A stretch of 64,000 nt of DNA from Margaritifera margaritifera (taxonomy: Eukaryota; Mollusca; Bivalvia; Unionida; Margaritiferidae): contig JAQPZY010001660.1 of NCBI GenBank assembly GCA_029931535.1, positions 6,766,001-6,830,000 on the forward strand, given 5' to 3'. A program made the translations under genes and the position numbers. The notes below the pieces were generated by a model. The model saw only the letters and a program-made list of their open reading frames with translations, did no database searches and was not told where the DNA came from. Within the stretch, counting starts at the first letter, position 1, and each line of letters starts with the position of its first letter. Shown one piece after another: positions 12,501 to 24,400 of this stretch.

Positions 12501-13905
12501 AAGTCAGCATTGATATCAGTTCGGGTGTACACTAAGAGTGGCCGAATTATTTTGAGTATTCTCTGTGTACATTAGCTGAATTGTTCTCCTTTAATGACAT
12601 TTTTAAGTCACTGTTGTTTACCTATGTTATGTCACATGCATATATCTGCAGGTGTCCGGTGTGCTGCATGTGCAGCTGTGGATCATTTTATAGAATATTA
12701 TTGTGCCTATTGATTAGTGTTAAGTTTATTGACAGGTTCAAAGAAATAAAAGTTATTTGAAAATATTCAGAACTTTTCAAATACCCTTCATAATGTTAGG
12801 TAAAGTAAGAAACTGTGCTTTATAAAACAATGTTCATTTTCTACTGCAAACAAGCAATGTTTTCAAATAAAATAATATGTATACCTTTTGTTCTTTTATT
12901 TACTCAGTATATACAGTATCACCATATATACTTGGAATATACACTGTCACCATATTTACTCAGTATATAGTGTCTTTACTTATTTCTGATTCTTTATTGC
13001 AATTTTTTATTTCATTCTTTTTCTGTTCTTTCTTTCTTTACTTCCAAAATTAACACATCACTCCATAACTGCTAGAACACAGGTAAATTTTGAAAAGTTT
13101 CAATTGGAGTGCTTTGTTTCTGAATCTGCTCACAAAATTACTTTGCACTTTATGAATATTTATAGTTATTTATGGAACACTAATCCTAAAATGTTTTACC
13201 ACTCTTATCTTCCTGCATGTATACATCATCAAATATGTGCGACCTGAAGCTGTAGGCTATATAGTGCCAAATAAAATTCTTAGACAATTAATTATTCTGT
13301 TTGTACTATAATTTATCTGTATTTGATGCTGTGTTTGATATGGGTTGCTGACCCTGTCCACCTCTGTACTGTTATGAAAAGGCAATAACTCCTCCAAAGC
13401 TTGCAAAAAATCCTAAACTGAGATAAGGTCATGACATGATTCTTTGTCTTTCCTAACGAAGAACAATGAGAAATATTCTGCAAAAGTGTACATGTTTGTC
13501 AGCTAGAGGATCTGGACCAAGTTCAGTAAGGAAGGTATTAGGCACTGTTAGCACAGAAGGTAATTTGGCACTACTGAATGTGGCCTGTTTTTAAGTGTGT
13601 TTTAGCGGCAATTGGTCACGATGCTTGACAAATGCTCACATCGAGTTTGCATAGCATTTAATTTTCCAATTTTTAAACTGTACTCGTCAAAATTAACAAA
13701 TAAACATAACCTGCCCTTACAAAATGTATATTTAATCCATTATCAAAGAGTAAATGAATCAAAATACACATCAGGCATAAAACATTCTTGGTAATTTAAC
13801 TGCATCTCTAAACTGCTGTTTATATGTCTCATTTGGCAAGCTCTTCTGTGCGTGAAACAAAAATGTGCATGCATTGCTTGTGGCAAGCTATCTCTCTAGA
13901 TTGGT
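12501..13905. other. No gene recognised
   Basis: AT-rich DNA. It contains a few imperfect local repeats of 'actcagtatata' and 'caccatata' around 12900-12970. No ORF or RNA gene can be supported. Confidence 0.4.
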
Positions 13906-13911
13906 AGTTTT

Positions 13912-14250
13912 TGCCACATGGCAGCCCATACAGTAGGATTGTTAGCTTTAGTCACATGACAGCCCATACAGTAGGATTGTTAGCTTTAGTCACATGGCAG
14001 CCCATACAGTAGGATTGTTAGCTTTAGTCACATGACAGCCTATACAGTAGGATTGTTAGCTTTAGTCACATGACAGCCCATACAGTAGGATTGTTAGCTT
14101 TAGTCACATGACAGCCCATACAGTAGGATTGTTAGCTTTAGTCACATGGCAGCCCATATAGTAGGATTGTTAGCTTTAGTCACATGGCAGCACATACAGT
14201 AGGATTGTTAGCTTTAGTCACATGGCAGCTTGTACAGTAGGATTGTTTGC
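13912..14250. repeat. 38-bp minisatellite, 9 copies
   Basis: The unit is 'tttagtcacatgacagccca' + 'tacagtaggattgttagc'. Copies begin at about 13922, 13960, 13998, 14036, 14074, 14112, 14150, 14188 and 14226 (measured at 'cagcccata'). Copies are very similar, and the last one is diverged. Confidence 0.95.
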
Positions 14251-15374
14251 CGAGCGTTTGCCCAATGCCATCCAATTCAAGCCTTACTGAACACACCCCT
14301 GGTGTCCACATACCTGCCAGGCAGATGAGTTAACATGCAATTAAGCTGGAGCGATTGCCAGTACATTGTTTGTCATGCACACGTAAACAAACCAGCACAA
14401 AGTGTCAGCATGGCACATGCAACTGTATGCAGTCCACCCATAATTAATTAAAGGGATGGCAAAACCAAGTGTAAAGCATGTGTTATCACCTACTGCCAGA
14501 CAATTTTTGCCAGTTGTACCTCAAAAAGTGTATTAGACCCAATGGAAAATAATCATCTAACACTGTGCATGTTTACAAACCTGGGGAAAGCAAGCCTCAT
14601 TTTCAAAACCTCCACTTCACTGAATATAATCAATGCTATTTTTAGCCAACAATACAGAGGGTTTCCAAAAATGAAACAAGCTGAAGTGGACAGTCAGGGT
14701 GGACTTATGTGATAAGACAAATGTTGTAAATAATTATGAGCCACAATGAACATGCTAATCATATTGGTTTTGACAGATAATGTAACTAATATATCAATAA
14801 AAAATTACCGATGTATGTGCACTAACAACTCAACTGTATGTAATTAATATGAAATAATTATGGATGGATAGATTGAATAAAAACCAAAGGCATTGGTTGA
14901 ATGCAGGATGTCCTCCCACTAAAGCAGAAGCATAACTAATTTATTAAAATAGCACACTGTACACTACATATTCTGCAAAGACAGTACACCAATTATTTTC
15001 ATTTTTTCTTGTCACTCACTTGTTTAACCCAATCTAGCTCCAAATAAAAACATTGTCGATGTTGCTGTTATCAGAGATGTTACAAACAACGGGGTAAGAG
15101 AACCATAATTATCCACTTAACTATAGATCTATTTTTTTCTATCTATTTATCTACTTATCTCAAAACACAGACCTGTGTTAACCAGCTACCTCGGGGAAGG
15201 AGAACATAAAATGTCCCTCAAAGCAAGTGAGTGCTTAATATGGGTTCATTTCTTCTCAAATTTAGTTAAAGGGACCTTGAGAATGTGGCTGTTTAGGGCA
15301 AGTGATTGCTTACTACAGATTACTTTTAGAAAGGTTTGACTGTAAAATGAACATTACATGGTTGTTGCCACCAA

Positions 15375-15375
<1 letters not shown>
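14251..15375. other. No gene recognised
   Basis: Non-repetitive AT-rich sequence without a credible ORF, tRNA or element end. Confidence 0.4.
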
Positions 15376-15421
<46 letters not shown>

Positions 15422-15930
15422 GTAATAATAATAATAACAATGACTTTATTCAAAGAAGAAGCTCATTTGGTCAACTGACCAATCTTCCATGAGGCCTTCT
15501 ACAATTACATGTATATGTTGTACAATTTTTACAAGTTGTGGTGTCTTTAGACAACAATGCTATTAAAACTAGATAATTGATCTACTGCTACTATAAAATA
15601 TGTACAAGGCATTAAAGATGAGTACATACAGGATTCATACAAAGATTAGCAGTGAACATGTGTAAAACATTACAGGCAAATACATAAAAGAACATTGTTT
15701 TAAAGAAGAGTAGTACTGAATTACACAAAATCATACAAATGATTGTTTCTGTAAATGTTGACTAAGAAGCTTCTTAAAACTTAGGGAAGAGTCAACTGAC
15801 CTTATATAGTGTGGAATGGAATTCCAGAGTTTGTATATATTAATGGTCAAAAATTTGCTTTGGCATACTGCCCACGATGGCGTTGAATTAAAGGTATATT
15901 TCCTATCAAACTGCACAATATGCATGGAAG
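15376..15930 (-). mobile_element. LINE 3' end (minus strand) with (TAA)n tail
   Basis: The trinucleotide run (15378-15440) followed by 'caatgactttattcaaagaa' is, on the minus strand, a LINE tail of the form AATAAAGTCATTG(TTA)n. The minus frame 15925-15731 ends in a LINE-type C-terminus (LWNSIPHYIRSVDSSLSFKK). The rest of this copy is missing (5' truncation at about 15930). Confidence 0.8.
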
Positions 15931-15949
15931 ATGTGGATAGACATAATTC

Positions 15950-16965
15950 CTATAGGAAGGTTGGTGGTGAGAGCAAACTGATCCTTGTCTATCCATGTCT
16001 TGTCATCAGTGGCCCATTGAAACTGAGTTCTCATCAAGGGAAATGGGCTTGGAGGATGGTTTCTTCATTTGGTATGCCTTAATGTTTCTCCAATCTTTCA
16101 TTGGAATTGAGGGTTGGGCTCTGGGTTGTTGACCCTCTTGTTCGTCATCTTTAGTGGGCTGTTTCCTGACATCCTAAATCTGACTGTCAGAAAGAAGATT
16201 GGAAGAAAGCAGTTGCAGTTCTGAGAATGACTTTGTGGTGATCTTCCAGGTGAGTGAACATTGAGAAAAAGGCATCTCTTTCCACCATTTGTATATTAAT
16301 AGAAGTAACTATGGCATTGGAGAGTGAGTACTCAGCTTTTCTGTAAAGCACATGATCCATACAAAAGACTGACTCTCAAGCATGACCATCTGTGTAGTTC
16401 TCAATGGAAGGGTTTAGGCTGTGTTTAGACTGCTGACAAACAGCCAGTGAAACCAAGTCAAGAATGGATTCTATGACATTCTCAACCAGTTTTTGGGTGT
16501 TGAGGAAGGACTTTCGGTTCATACCCCCAGAGGAATGTTTAACATTCACTGACTTACAGTGTCTCTGTCATCCCCTGGGCCATCAGTGTGAAAAATCATT
16601 GTGTGTGTCCTGAAGGATAGGCCAGGTTGAAATTTTATAGGAATCATTCATATGAAAAAAAAAGACCTGGTGGTATGAAGGTCTTGGAGCTGCTTTTCCA
16701 AGCAATGTAGGATGTCAGTGACTCAACCAGACTGCAGAAGTTGTTTTAATGACGGCTAGTCTTTCTTCACTAAGGAATCAACAGAACTTTCTAAGAGGCC
16801 ATAGATGGAGCAGGCAAAGGTGGACAGAGCTCAGGTGGCAGAAGCCAGAAAACCTCTTTGTTTCATGCATGGAAACTTGAATATTATCTGGATATTGTTG
16901 AATAGAGAAAAGAAGATGGCACTCCTGTGATTGATGTGACAACTGACCTAACAAAGCAGGTTGTG
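15950..16965 (-). pseudogene. Unidentified degenerate coding relic
   Basis: The minus strand reads through with few stops over long stretches. Two examples are a segment of about 75 residues containing NRKSFLNTQKLVENVIESIL and, after one stop, one of about 55 residues containing MVERDAFFSMFTHLEDHHKV. Near 16010-15960 it reads WIDKDQFALTTNLPIGI. I do not recognise the family. Position between LINE fragments and the lack of splice signals suggest a transposon ORF. Confidence 0.35.
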
Positions 16966-17029
16966 TGGGATGGTAAAAAAGGGTTTGTCCATGATGGGAC
17001 GCTATTATCTTCAGGCATTAATGATAATA

Positions 17030-18895
17030 ATACTTCATTTAAAGAGGGTGACTGATTTAGTCAAGGACCATTCTCCCTTGAGGCCCACTTAAGAAGAAAG
17101 TATAACAATGTACATCATACAAAAGATAATAGTAATTACCGTTTATTTTAACATGCCTTTAGTATTATAAATACTAAGTTTTATTATAGTCTATTAGTAA
17201 CACATACATACTCATGATATCTCTTCTTAACTACTGTAATATTTTCTGAAGATTTTACATGCAGTGGAAACTTATTCCACAGAACTGTACCAGAGTATTG
17301 TAAGCTTTTCTTAAATTGCTCTGTTCTTGGTTTTAGTGGATGAAGGTTTCCATGTGATGTTGATCTCAGCTGGTCAAGTGTTAAATAAGGCCTGAATAAA
17401 TCCTGTAGATACTCTGGTGCAACTCCATGTAGTCATTTATGTACAAGAACTGCCTTGTTAAAATCAATCCTTTCTTATACTGTAAGCCATTTTAGTTCTG
17501 TAAACAATGCTTTTGATGAATAATCAATAGATGCATCTAAAATAATGTGTGCTGCCCTTTTCTGAAGTTCAAGCTGAGATTTGGCACAGTTTCCCCTTAC
17601 AGCTGAACAATAATTTCGAGTTGGAAGAATATATGCATTATAGTATAGATTGCAAGTTTCCATTGGCAAATATTTCTTGATTCTACTGAGTAGGGCAATT
17701 TTGGATGACAATTCTTTACAAATATTGACAATACTGACATCCCTTTGTAAATATTTATCTACAAATATTGACAATACTGACATCCCTTTGTATATATTTA
17801 TCTACAAATATTGACAATACTGACATCCCTTTGTAAATATTTATCTACAAATATTGACAATACTGACATCCCTTTGTTAATATTTATCTACAAATACTGA
17901 CAATACTGACATCTCTTTGTAAATATTTATCTACAAATATTGACAATACTGACATCCCTTTGTAAATATTTATCTACAAATACTGACAATACTGACATCC
18001 CTTTGTAAATATTTATCTACAAATATTGACAATACTGACATCCCTTTGTAAATATTTATCTACAAATATTGACAATACTGACATCCCTTTGTAAATATTT
18101 ATCTACAAATATTGACAATACTGACATCCCTTTGTAAATATTTATCTACAAATATTGACAATACTGACATCCCTTTGTAAATATTTATCTACAAATATTG
18201 ACAATACTGACATCCCTTTGTAAATATTTATCTACAAATACTGACAATACTGACATCCCTTTGTAAATATTTATCTACAAATATTGACAATACTGACATA
18301 CCTTTGTATATATTTATCTACAAATATTGACAATACTGACATCCCTTTGTAAATATTTATCTACAAATACTGACAATACTGACATCCCTTTGTAAATATT
18401 TATCTACAAATATTGACAATACTGACATCCCTATGTAAATATTTATCTACAAATACTGACAATACTGACATCCCTTTGTATATATTTATCTACAAATATT
18501 GACAATACTGACATCCCTTTGTAAATATTTATCTACAAATACTGACAATACTGACATCCCTTTGTATATATTTATCTACAAATATTGACAATACTGACAT
18601 CCCTTTGTATATATTTATCTACAAATACTGACAATACTGACATCCCTTTGTATATATTTATCTACACCTACAAACTTTTCATCCTGGACATTTTCTAACT
18701 GATGATTATTTATTGTAAGAAATAATTTTGGGTTCCCAAATTTATATAGTTTTCTGATGTCCCCAAAATCATACATTTTGCTTTCCCTTCAATTATTACG
18801 ATCTTATTTTGTTGTGCCCAACTTTGAATTTTAATAAGGTCTTTGTCTAATCTTGTTTGGATAACTTCACTGTATGTATCATCGATGGCCTCTGA
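17030..18895 (-). mobile_element. LINE relic (minus strand) interrupted by a minisatellite
   Basis: A CR1-like LINE copy on the minus strand. From 18890 down to 18670 it reads the post-palm region (LDKDLIKIQSWAQQNKIVII, then LENVQDEKFVGVDKY). The protein sequence resumes at 17783-17475 (ICKELSSKIALLSRIKKYLP, YILPTRNYC, LQKRAAHIILDA) and continues to about 17210 (LQYSGTVLWNKFPLHVKSSE). The 3' tail with an ATT/ATC-rich repeat is at about 17030. The tandem array between the two halves is listed separately. Stops show it is dead. Confidence 0.8.
17715..18668. repeat. 43-bp minisatellite, about 22 copies
   Basis: The unit is 'tgacatccctttgtaaatat' + 'ttatctacaaatattgacaatac', with T/C and A/T variants. 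The period of 43 bp was measured from 17821 to 17864. One translated unit on the minus strand (VDKYLQRDVSIVNI) is the LINE segment on either side of the array, so it grew from the LINE itself. Confidence 0.93.
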
Positions 18896-18899
18896 CTTG

Positions 18900-19610
18900 T
18901 ATTAGGTGTCCAGAAATGGGGGTGTGATGCAGCTGGGACAGGTGATTGAAATAGCCTGTGTTGGTTTGAGATACTTTCATAGGTCCGGTATTGAGCATTG
19001 TAAAATGGTTAACCAATTCTGGTGCTGGTTATACTGGGTGTCCAGGTCAGAACTGGGGCTGGAACTGGCATAGCTGGGTGCTATTTATGTCTTCAAACCA
19101 GGACTGGGTATATCAGGAAAATAGATCATGGTACCCAGACCTGGAAGTTGAAGGTGTTGGTCAAGACTATGCTGGAGCTGGTGTGGTCTACAGCCAGTTG
19201 GTGTCTGGTGCTTATGTCCAGCACTGGCTATCACAGGAATCATCACCACAGCCAGTAATGGGGTATGTCTATGTTGATGGAATCCCTACTAATGGTCCAG
19301 ATGAGCCACAATACCATGCTGGTACTGGCCCAATAGCTAGTGCTGTGAAGATCTCTTCTGTTTGAGGTTGCAAAACAACAGCAAGGATGGTGTTGTGTGA
19401 GAAGCTCATAATGGCCAAGATTGCTGAATTTTCTTTTGAATCAGTGAGCTTTCCGCCTTCAGGGAAATTGTCAATGGAGGAAATTGTCAATGGAGGCGGC
19501 ATCCACAGCAATACTGATGGAGTCCACATCCTTGGCCATCCACGTCTTAGATCTCTCATTTGCCCAGAATTAGTTGTTTGGCACTGACATTCACCCATTT
19601 TTCCTCAGAC
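18900..19610. other. GC-richer segment with imperfect 'ctggtgctggt' repeats
   Basis: Open frames exist on both strands (18991-19365 plus, 19598-19269 minus) but none shows a recognisable domain. The plus frame is rich in Gly, Trp and Tyr because of repeated 'ctgg'/'ggtgctgg' motifs. A 17-bp local duplication ('ggaaattgtcaatggag') is at 19465-19497. I do not call a gene. Confidence 0.3.
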
Positions 19611-19840
19611 CAACATGAGCACAAATAATATGTATGACCTAATTGTACCCCATACAATTTATATAGATAGTGAGGTTATCTTCACCCAGTTTAAAACACT
19701 TGCAACCCATGCACTCAATCCTGCCCACTGTGTTGACATATGTAAATAGAGAGAGCTGAACAACTTCACAAATGAAATCTGTCAAGCATCACTCTGAACT
19801 AGGAATAGTGAAAAATGCCAAAGGAAAATACAGGAATGAT

Positions 19841-20192
19841 CTTATAACATGTAATAAATGAGTAATTACTTTATAACATGTAATAAATGAGTAACTACTT
19901 TATAACATGTAATAAATGAGTAATTACTTTATAACATGTAATAAATGTGTAACTACTTTATAACATGTAATAAATTAGTAACTACTTTATAACATGTAAT
20001 AAATGAGTAATTACTTTATAACATGTAATAAATGAGTAACTACTTTATAACATGTAATAAATGAGTAACTACTTTATAACATGTAATAAATGAGTAACTA
20101 CTTTATAACATGTAATAAATGAGTAACTACTTTATAACATGTAATAAATGAGTAACTACTTTATAACATGTAATAAATGAGTAATTACTTGG
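19841..20192. repeat. 29-bp minisatellite, 12 copies
   Basis: The unit is 'ttataacatgtaataaatga' + 'gtaactact'. The copies differ mainly at one C/T position (gtaactact versus gtaattact). Confidence 0.95.
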
Positions 20193-20799
20193 TAGAACTG
20201 ACAAACTGGGTTGAATACAAAGTATTATAGACAAGGGCAGCCAATTAAGATGGTGCTGATAAGCTTATTGTATGACAAAGCTAGAGGTTAGAGAACTAAA
20301 GTGTAAATATTCATCTGCAATGAAGACAGCATGAGAAACAGGCAGACGAATAGCTGGAGAACACTTTTCTGAGGTGAGAAAAATCCCAAGAATCATTCAA
20401 CTGATGAAAAGGCATGCATGAATTCAGTATTTACGAGGCCTCAAGTAAAGTATGCTAACAAGGCATGAGTGGAATATTAACTGACAACTGAGAGGATTTG
20501 GCAGCAATCCCTCTATCCAAGAGGAGACCATTCTAATCTGACTTCCACCACTGGCAAGCAGACAACATTTTTAGCACTTCTGTTGTTAAAACAAACCAAA
20601 AGATGTGCCTTTTCTTGCTTGGGAGGCTAGATTTGCAAGGTACAAAATGTTAACAATGAAGATGCTGATACCCATGCCTCGCTGTCTGCTAAATGCAGAC
20701 TCAACATAGACAAAAGCATGTATTCTGTGGAACCTGGTTTCTTGCATGTGTCAAAGCAATGATGTGTCATGAGTACTTCTATGGGACGTCGGCAAAGGA

Positions 20800-21040
20800 T
20801 AGCTTAGGTGATAGAGTGCTTGGTTAGCATTCTGGAAATTCAAGTGTGAGATCAGGTCTGGTCATGCACTCATTCCTCTGTGACATTTGGTAGCCAGCAG
20901 TGGGGACATAGAACTTGTCTCCTGATGGCAGGTGAATATGTCAAGGGTACCTGCTTGGGATGTCTGCTCAGTTTAGGTGGTAAGAGCACCCAGCGAGTAT
21001 TCTAAAGATGCAAATTTAAGTCCCAGTTCAGTAATGCATA
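20800..21040 (+). repeat. Two degenerate tRNA-like (SINE-head) units
   Basis: Two segments, about 20805-20870 and 20965-21035, resemble RNA polymerase III promoters. The first has 'tagcttaggtgatagagtgc' and then 'aaattcaagtgtgagatc'. The second has 'ctcagtttaggtggtaagag' and then 'caaatttaagtccc'. They look like A-box and B-box remnants about 160 bp apart. Neither folds into a full tRNA. Probably SINE heads. Confidence 0.4.
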
Positions 21041-21234
21041 TCTTTCCTGTTACAGATGTATCCCATGTATATGACTTGCAAAGACTTTACCACAAAAATT
21101 TAATGTTGACACTACTGCAACTGCCATTGTTGCTGGAAATGTCATACATATGTCTCACCATGTTTACAAAGGTGAGACCAAAAAAGTTCCATGTTGCTGC
21201 TTGTGGGTTATATTAATCATGATATGGGCTGTGG

Positions 21235-21240
21235 TTTATT
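21235..21240 (-). terminator. Candidate polyadenylation signal AATAAA
   Basis: On the minus strand the caspase stop reads TTTTAATAAACC, so the AATAAA overlaps the TAA stop codon by two bases. If used, the 3' UTR would be only 10-30 nt. Other signals downstream are possible. Confidence 0.45.
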
Positions 21241-21480
21241 AAAATATCTTAGATTTCTTCTTGAGTGTGAAAAAAATCTCTTTGCTCAGTCTGTGACTGA
21301 TGCATGGCACTACTTTATTTTCACTCCTGTGGTTTGGACCTGGTAGTTCATTGGCCATCTTGTAGGAAACTCTGGTCAGTGCATGTAAGAGAGGTTCAGA
21401 TGGTTGCATGTCCTTCAGCTCTTCAAATAGATAGGTCAACATGCAAGATCCAGTATAGATGTCTCTCACGGCACCTAATC
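21239..21480 (-). CDS. Caspase exon 5 (small subunit, stop)
   Basis: Acceptor ctgatatttcag-type (tatatttcag|GATTAGG). The first two bases complete Gly265. It reads LGAVRDIYTGSC, TYLFEEL, LLHALTRVSYKMANE and PCISHRLSKEIFF, then a lysine-rich tail KKKSKIF and TAA. Spacing around Arg270 matches RNxxxGSW of human caspase-3 exactly. It lies 11.9 kb from exon 4. Confidence 0.9.
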
Positions 21481-24400
21481 CTGAAATATAAAAAGAGACC
21501 CAAGATAGCCTGATATCATTTACCTGACTTACATCTACCAAACTAATGCATGAGCAGTTGGCCAAATAGTCTGTGTGAGTAGGATGCTTATTGTCAAATC
21601 GGGTCTAATTCTGTCAAACTCTTTTTGAGATGAAGTCTTTTAAAGGTTTTTCTTTTTTAATAACATTGTCATATTTGCTCACAGACTGGCACTATTTGTA
21701 TCAAACTAAGAGCCTTCATGCAGGATCCTTTCTGTTTAAATTCGTCTATTTCTGCCAAGCAGTTTTTGTTAATTAAAAAGTTTATTTGATATCAGATTTG
21801 CATCAATTGTACAAATTTAAATGCCTTCATGCCATTATGCCTTTTGAGAATTTAGTCACATTTTTACTGCTTTTTTCCAGATTGAGCTGTCTGAAGATTT
21901 TCTACATTCTCAGTAATGGCAGCCATGCATACCTGACAATGGATTGGCATCATTCATATACAACTGAAAGGCCTGATGCTAGGATGGTTTCTGTCATATT
22001 TTGTCAAATTTTGCTGGGAATTATTTGAGAAGCTCATTAAAGCAAATGTTGATGGATGACACAAGATACAAAATGAATGGATACTAGGCCATACCATATG
22101 CTCACTCAGCCTTATGGCCAGGTGAGCTAAAAATATAAGACATAGAAATCTGTAGTCTTGCTGGCAAACAAGGTTACCAGCTGGCCATCAATTTTTACTG
22201 TTTGATCAATAAACAGAATTAGGATCATACATAATCTGCTCTATTCAAACATTTGTTTAAGAGGACAGAAATTTGAACCTAAAAGCAAATTGGGGGAATT
22301 AGCAAAATGCTAATTCACAGAAGTGATTGGCTAGGTTTCTGTAGCTTTATGTCCTAATGCTCATTCACAAAGGTAATTGTCTAGGTTTCTATCGCTTTAG
22401 ATTCTAATGCTCATTTGCAGAGGTTATTGGCTATTTTTCTGTTGCTTGAGGTCCTAATGCTTTGATGATAGATAAAAAAAAGATAAAATAATAAAGTATT
22501 TGATTCAAATTCTTTCTACATTGCCAGCAAATGTTTTAACTTCTCAAACTCTGAATGGTTATGATTCTTGGATTTGAATCAAATACTTTATTATTTTCAA
22601 AAAGAAAATCCCTCGCAAAATCAAGTTTTCTGGGACTGAGGTTGACACCATAAATAAATTTGCAGAGTCAAGAAGGTTTTATCTATCATCAAAGCATTAG
22701 GACCTCAAGCAACAGAAAAATAGCCAATAACCTCTGCAAATGAGCATTAGAATCTAAAGTGATAGAAACCTAGACAATTACCTGTGTATGAGCATTAGGA
22801 CCTAAAGCTACAGAAACCTAGCCAAACACTTCTGTGAATTAGCATTTGGACCTAAAGCAATAGAAACCTAGTCAATCACCTCTGTGAATGAGCATTTGGA
22901 CCTAAAGCTATAGAAACCAAGACAATTACCTCTGTGAATTAGCATTTGGACCTAAAGCAATAGAAACCTAGTCAATCACCTCTGTGAATGAGCATTTGGA
23001 CCTAAAGCTATAGAAACCAAGACAATTACCTCTGTGAATAAGCATTTGGACCTAAAGCAATAGAAACCTAGTCAATCACCTCTGTGAATGAGCATTTGGA
23101 CCTAAAGCTATATAAACCTAGTCAATCACTTCTGTGAATGAGCATTTGGACCTAAAGCTATAGAAACCTAGAAAATTACCTCTGTGAATGAGTGTTTGGA
23201 CTTAAAGCAACAGAAACCTAGTCAATCACTTCTGTGAATGAGCATTTGGACCTAAAGCTATAGAAACCTAGTCAATCACCTCTGTGAATGAGCATTTGGA
23301 CCTAAAGCTATAGAAACCTAGTCAATCACCTCTGTGAATGAGCATTTGGACCTAAAGCTATAGAAACCTAGTCAATCACTTCTGTGAATGAGCATTTGGA
23401 CCTAAAGCTATAGAAACCTAGTCAATCACCTCTGTGAATGAGCATTTGGACCTAAAGCTATAGAAACCTAGTCAATCACCTCTGTGAATGAGCATTTGGA
23501 CCTTAAGCTATAGAAACCTAGTCAATCACTTCTGTGAATGAGCATTTGGACCTAAAGCTATAGAAACCTAGTCAATCACCTCTGTGAATGAGCATTTGGA
23601 CCTAAAGCTATAGAAACCTAGTCAATCACCTCTGTGAATGAGCATTTGGACCTTAAGCTATAGAAACCTAGTCAATCACTTCTGTGAATGAGCATTTGGA
23701 CCTTAAGCTATAGAAACCTAGTCAATCACTTCTGTGAATGAGCATTTGGACCTAAAGCTATAGAAACCTAGTCAATCACCTATGTGAATGAGCATTAGGA
23801 CCTGAAGCGATAGAAACCTAGCCAATCACATCTGTGAATGAGCATCAGGACCTGAAGTGATAGACTACTAGCCAATCACCTCTGTGAATGAGTATCAGGA
23901 CCTGAAGTGATAGAATACTAGCCAATCACCTCAGTGAATGAGCATCAGGACCTGAAGTGATAGAATACTAGCTAATCAAATCTGTGAAAGAGCATCAGGA
24001 CCTGAAGTGATAGAATACTAGCCAATCACCTCTGTGAATGAGTAATAGGACCTGAAGTGATAGAAACCTAGTCAATCACCTCTGTTAACTCTCTAACTAT
24101 GACTGACATATATACATGTGCTTTGCCTCCGCATTGACTGATAAATCCGCTTGCTGGCTATGTGCCCTAGACCCCAGCATACATGTGATTCTTCTGGCGG
24201 TAGGCCAAAAATACTGTTTTAAAGGCTGTCTACTGCACATACCGTTTAGTAGTCGAAATCTACCATTTTTGAAAATTTCAAGGAAAAATTTTTTTAATAA
24301 AAAAACCCTGGTATTTTTATGCGTTCTATCAACACATTAGATAAACCAGCCAGAACCAGTCTACTGGGAACCGGAAATGTTCCATCTGTGCTACAGCCGG

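Noticed and set aside
19269..19598. 109-codon minus ORF and overlapping 124-codon plus ORF
   Set aside because: Both arise from the same GC-richer repeat-like segment, neither has a recognisable domain or splice sites.
21117..21180. Plus-strand NVIHMSHHVYKGETKK resembling a GIY-YIG segment
   Set aside because: The CxxC and the downstream helix are missing and the match is short; too weak beside the clear fragment at 61006-61209.
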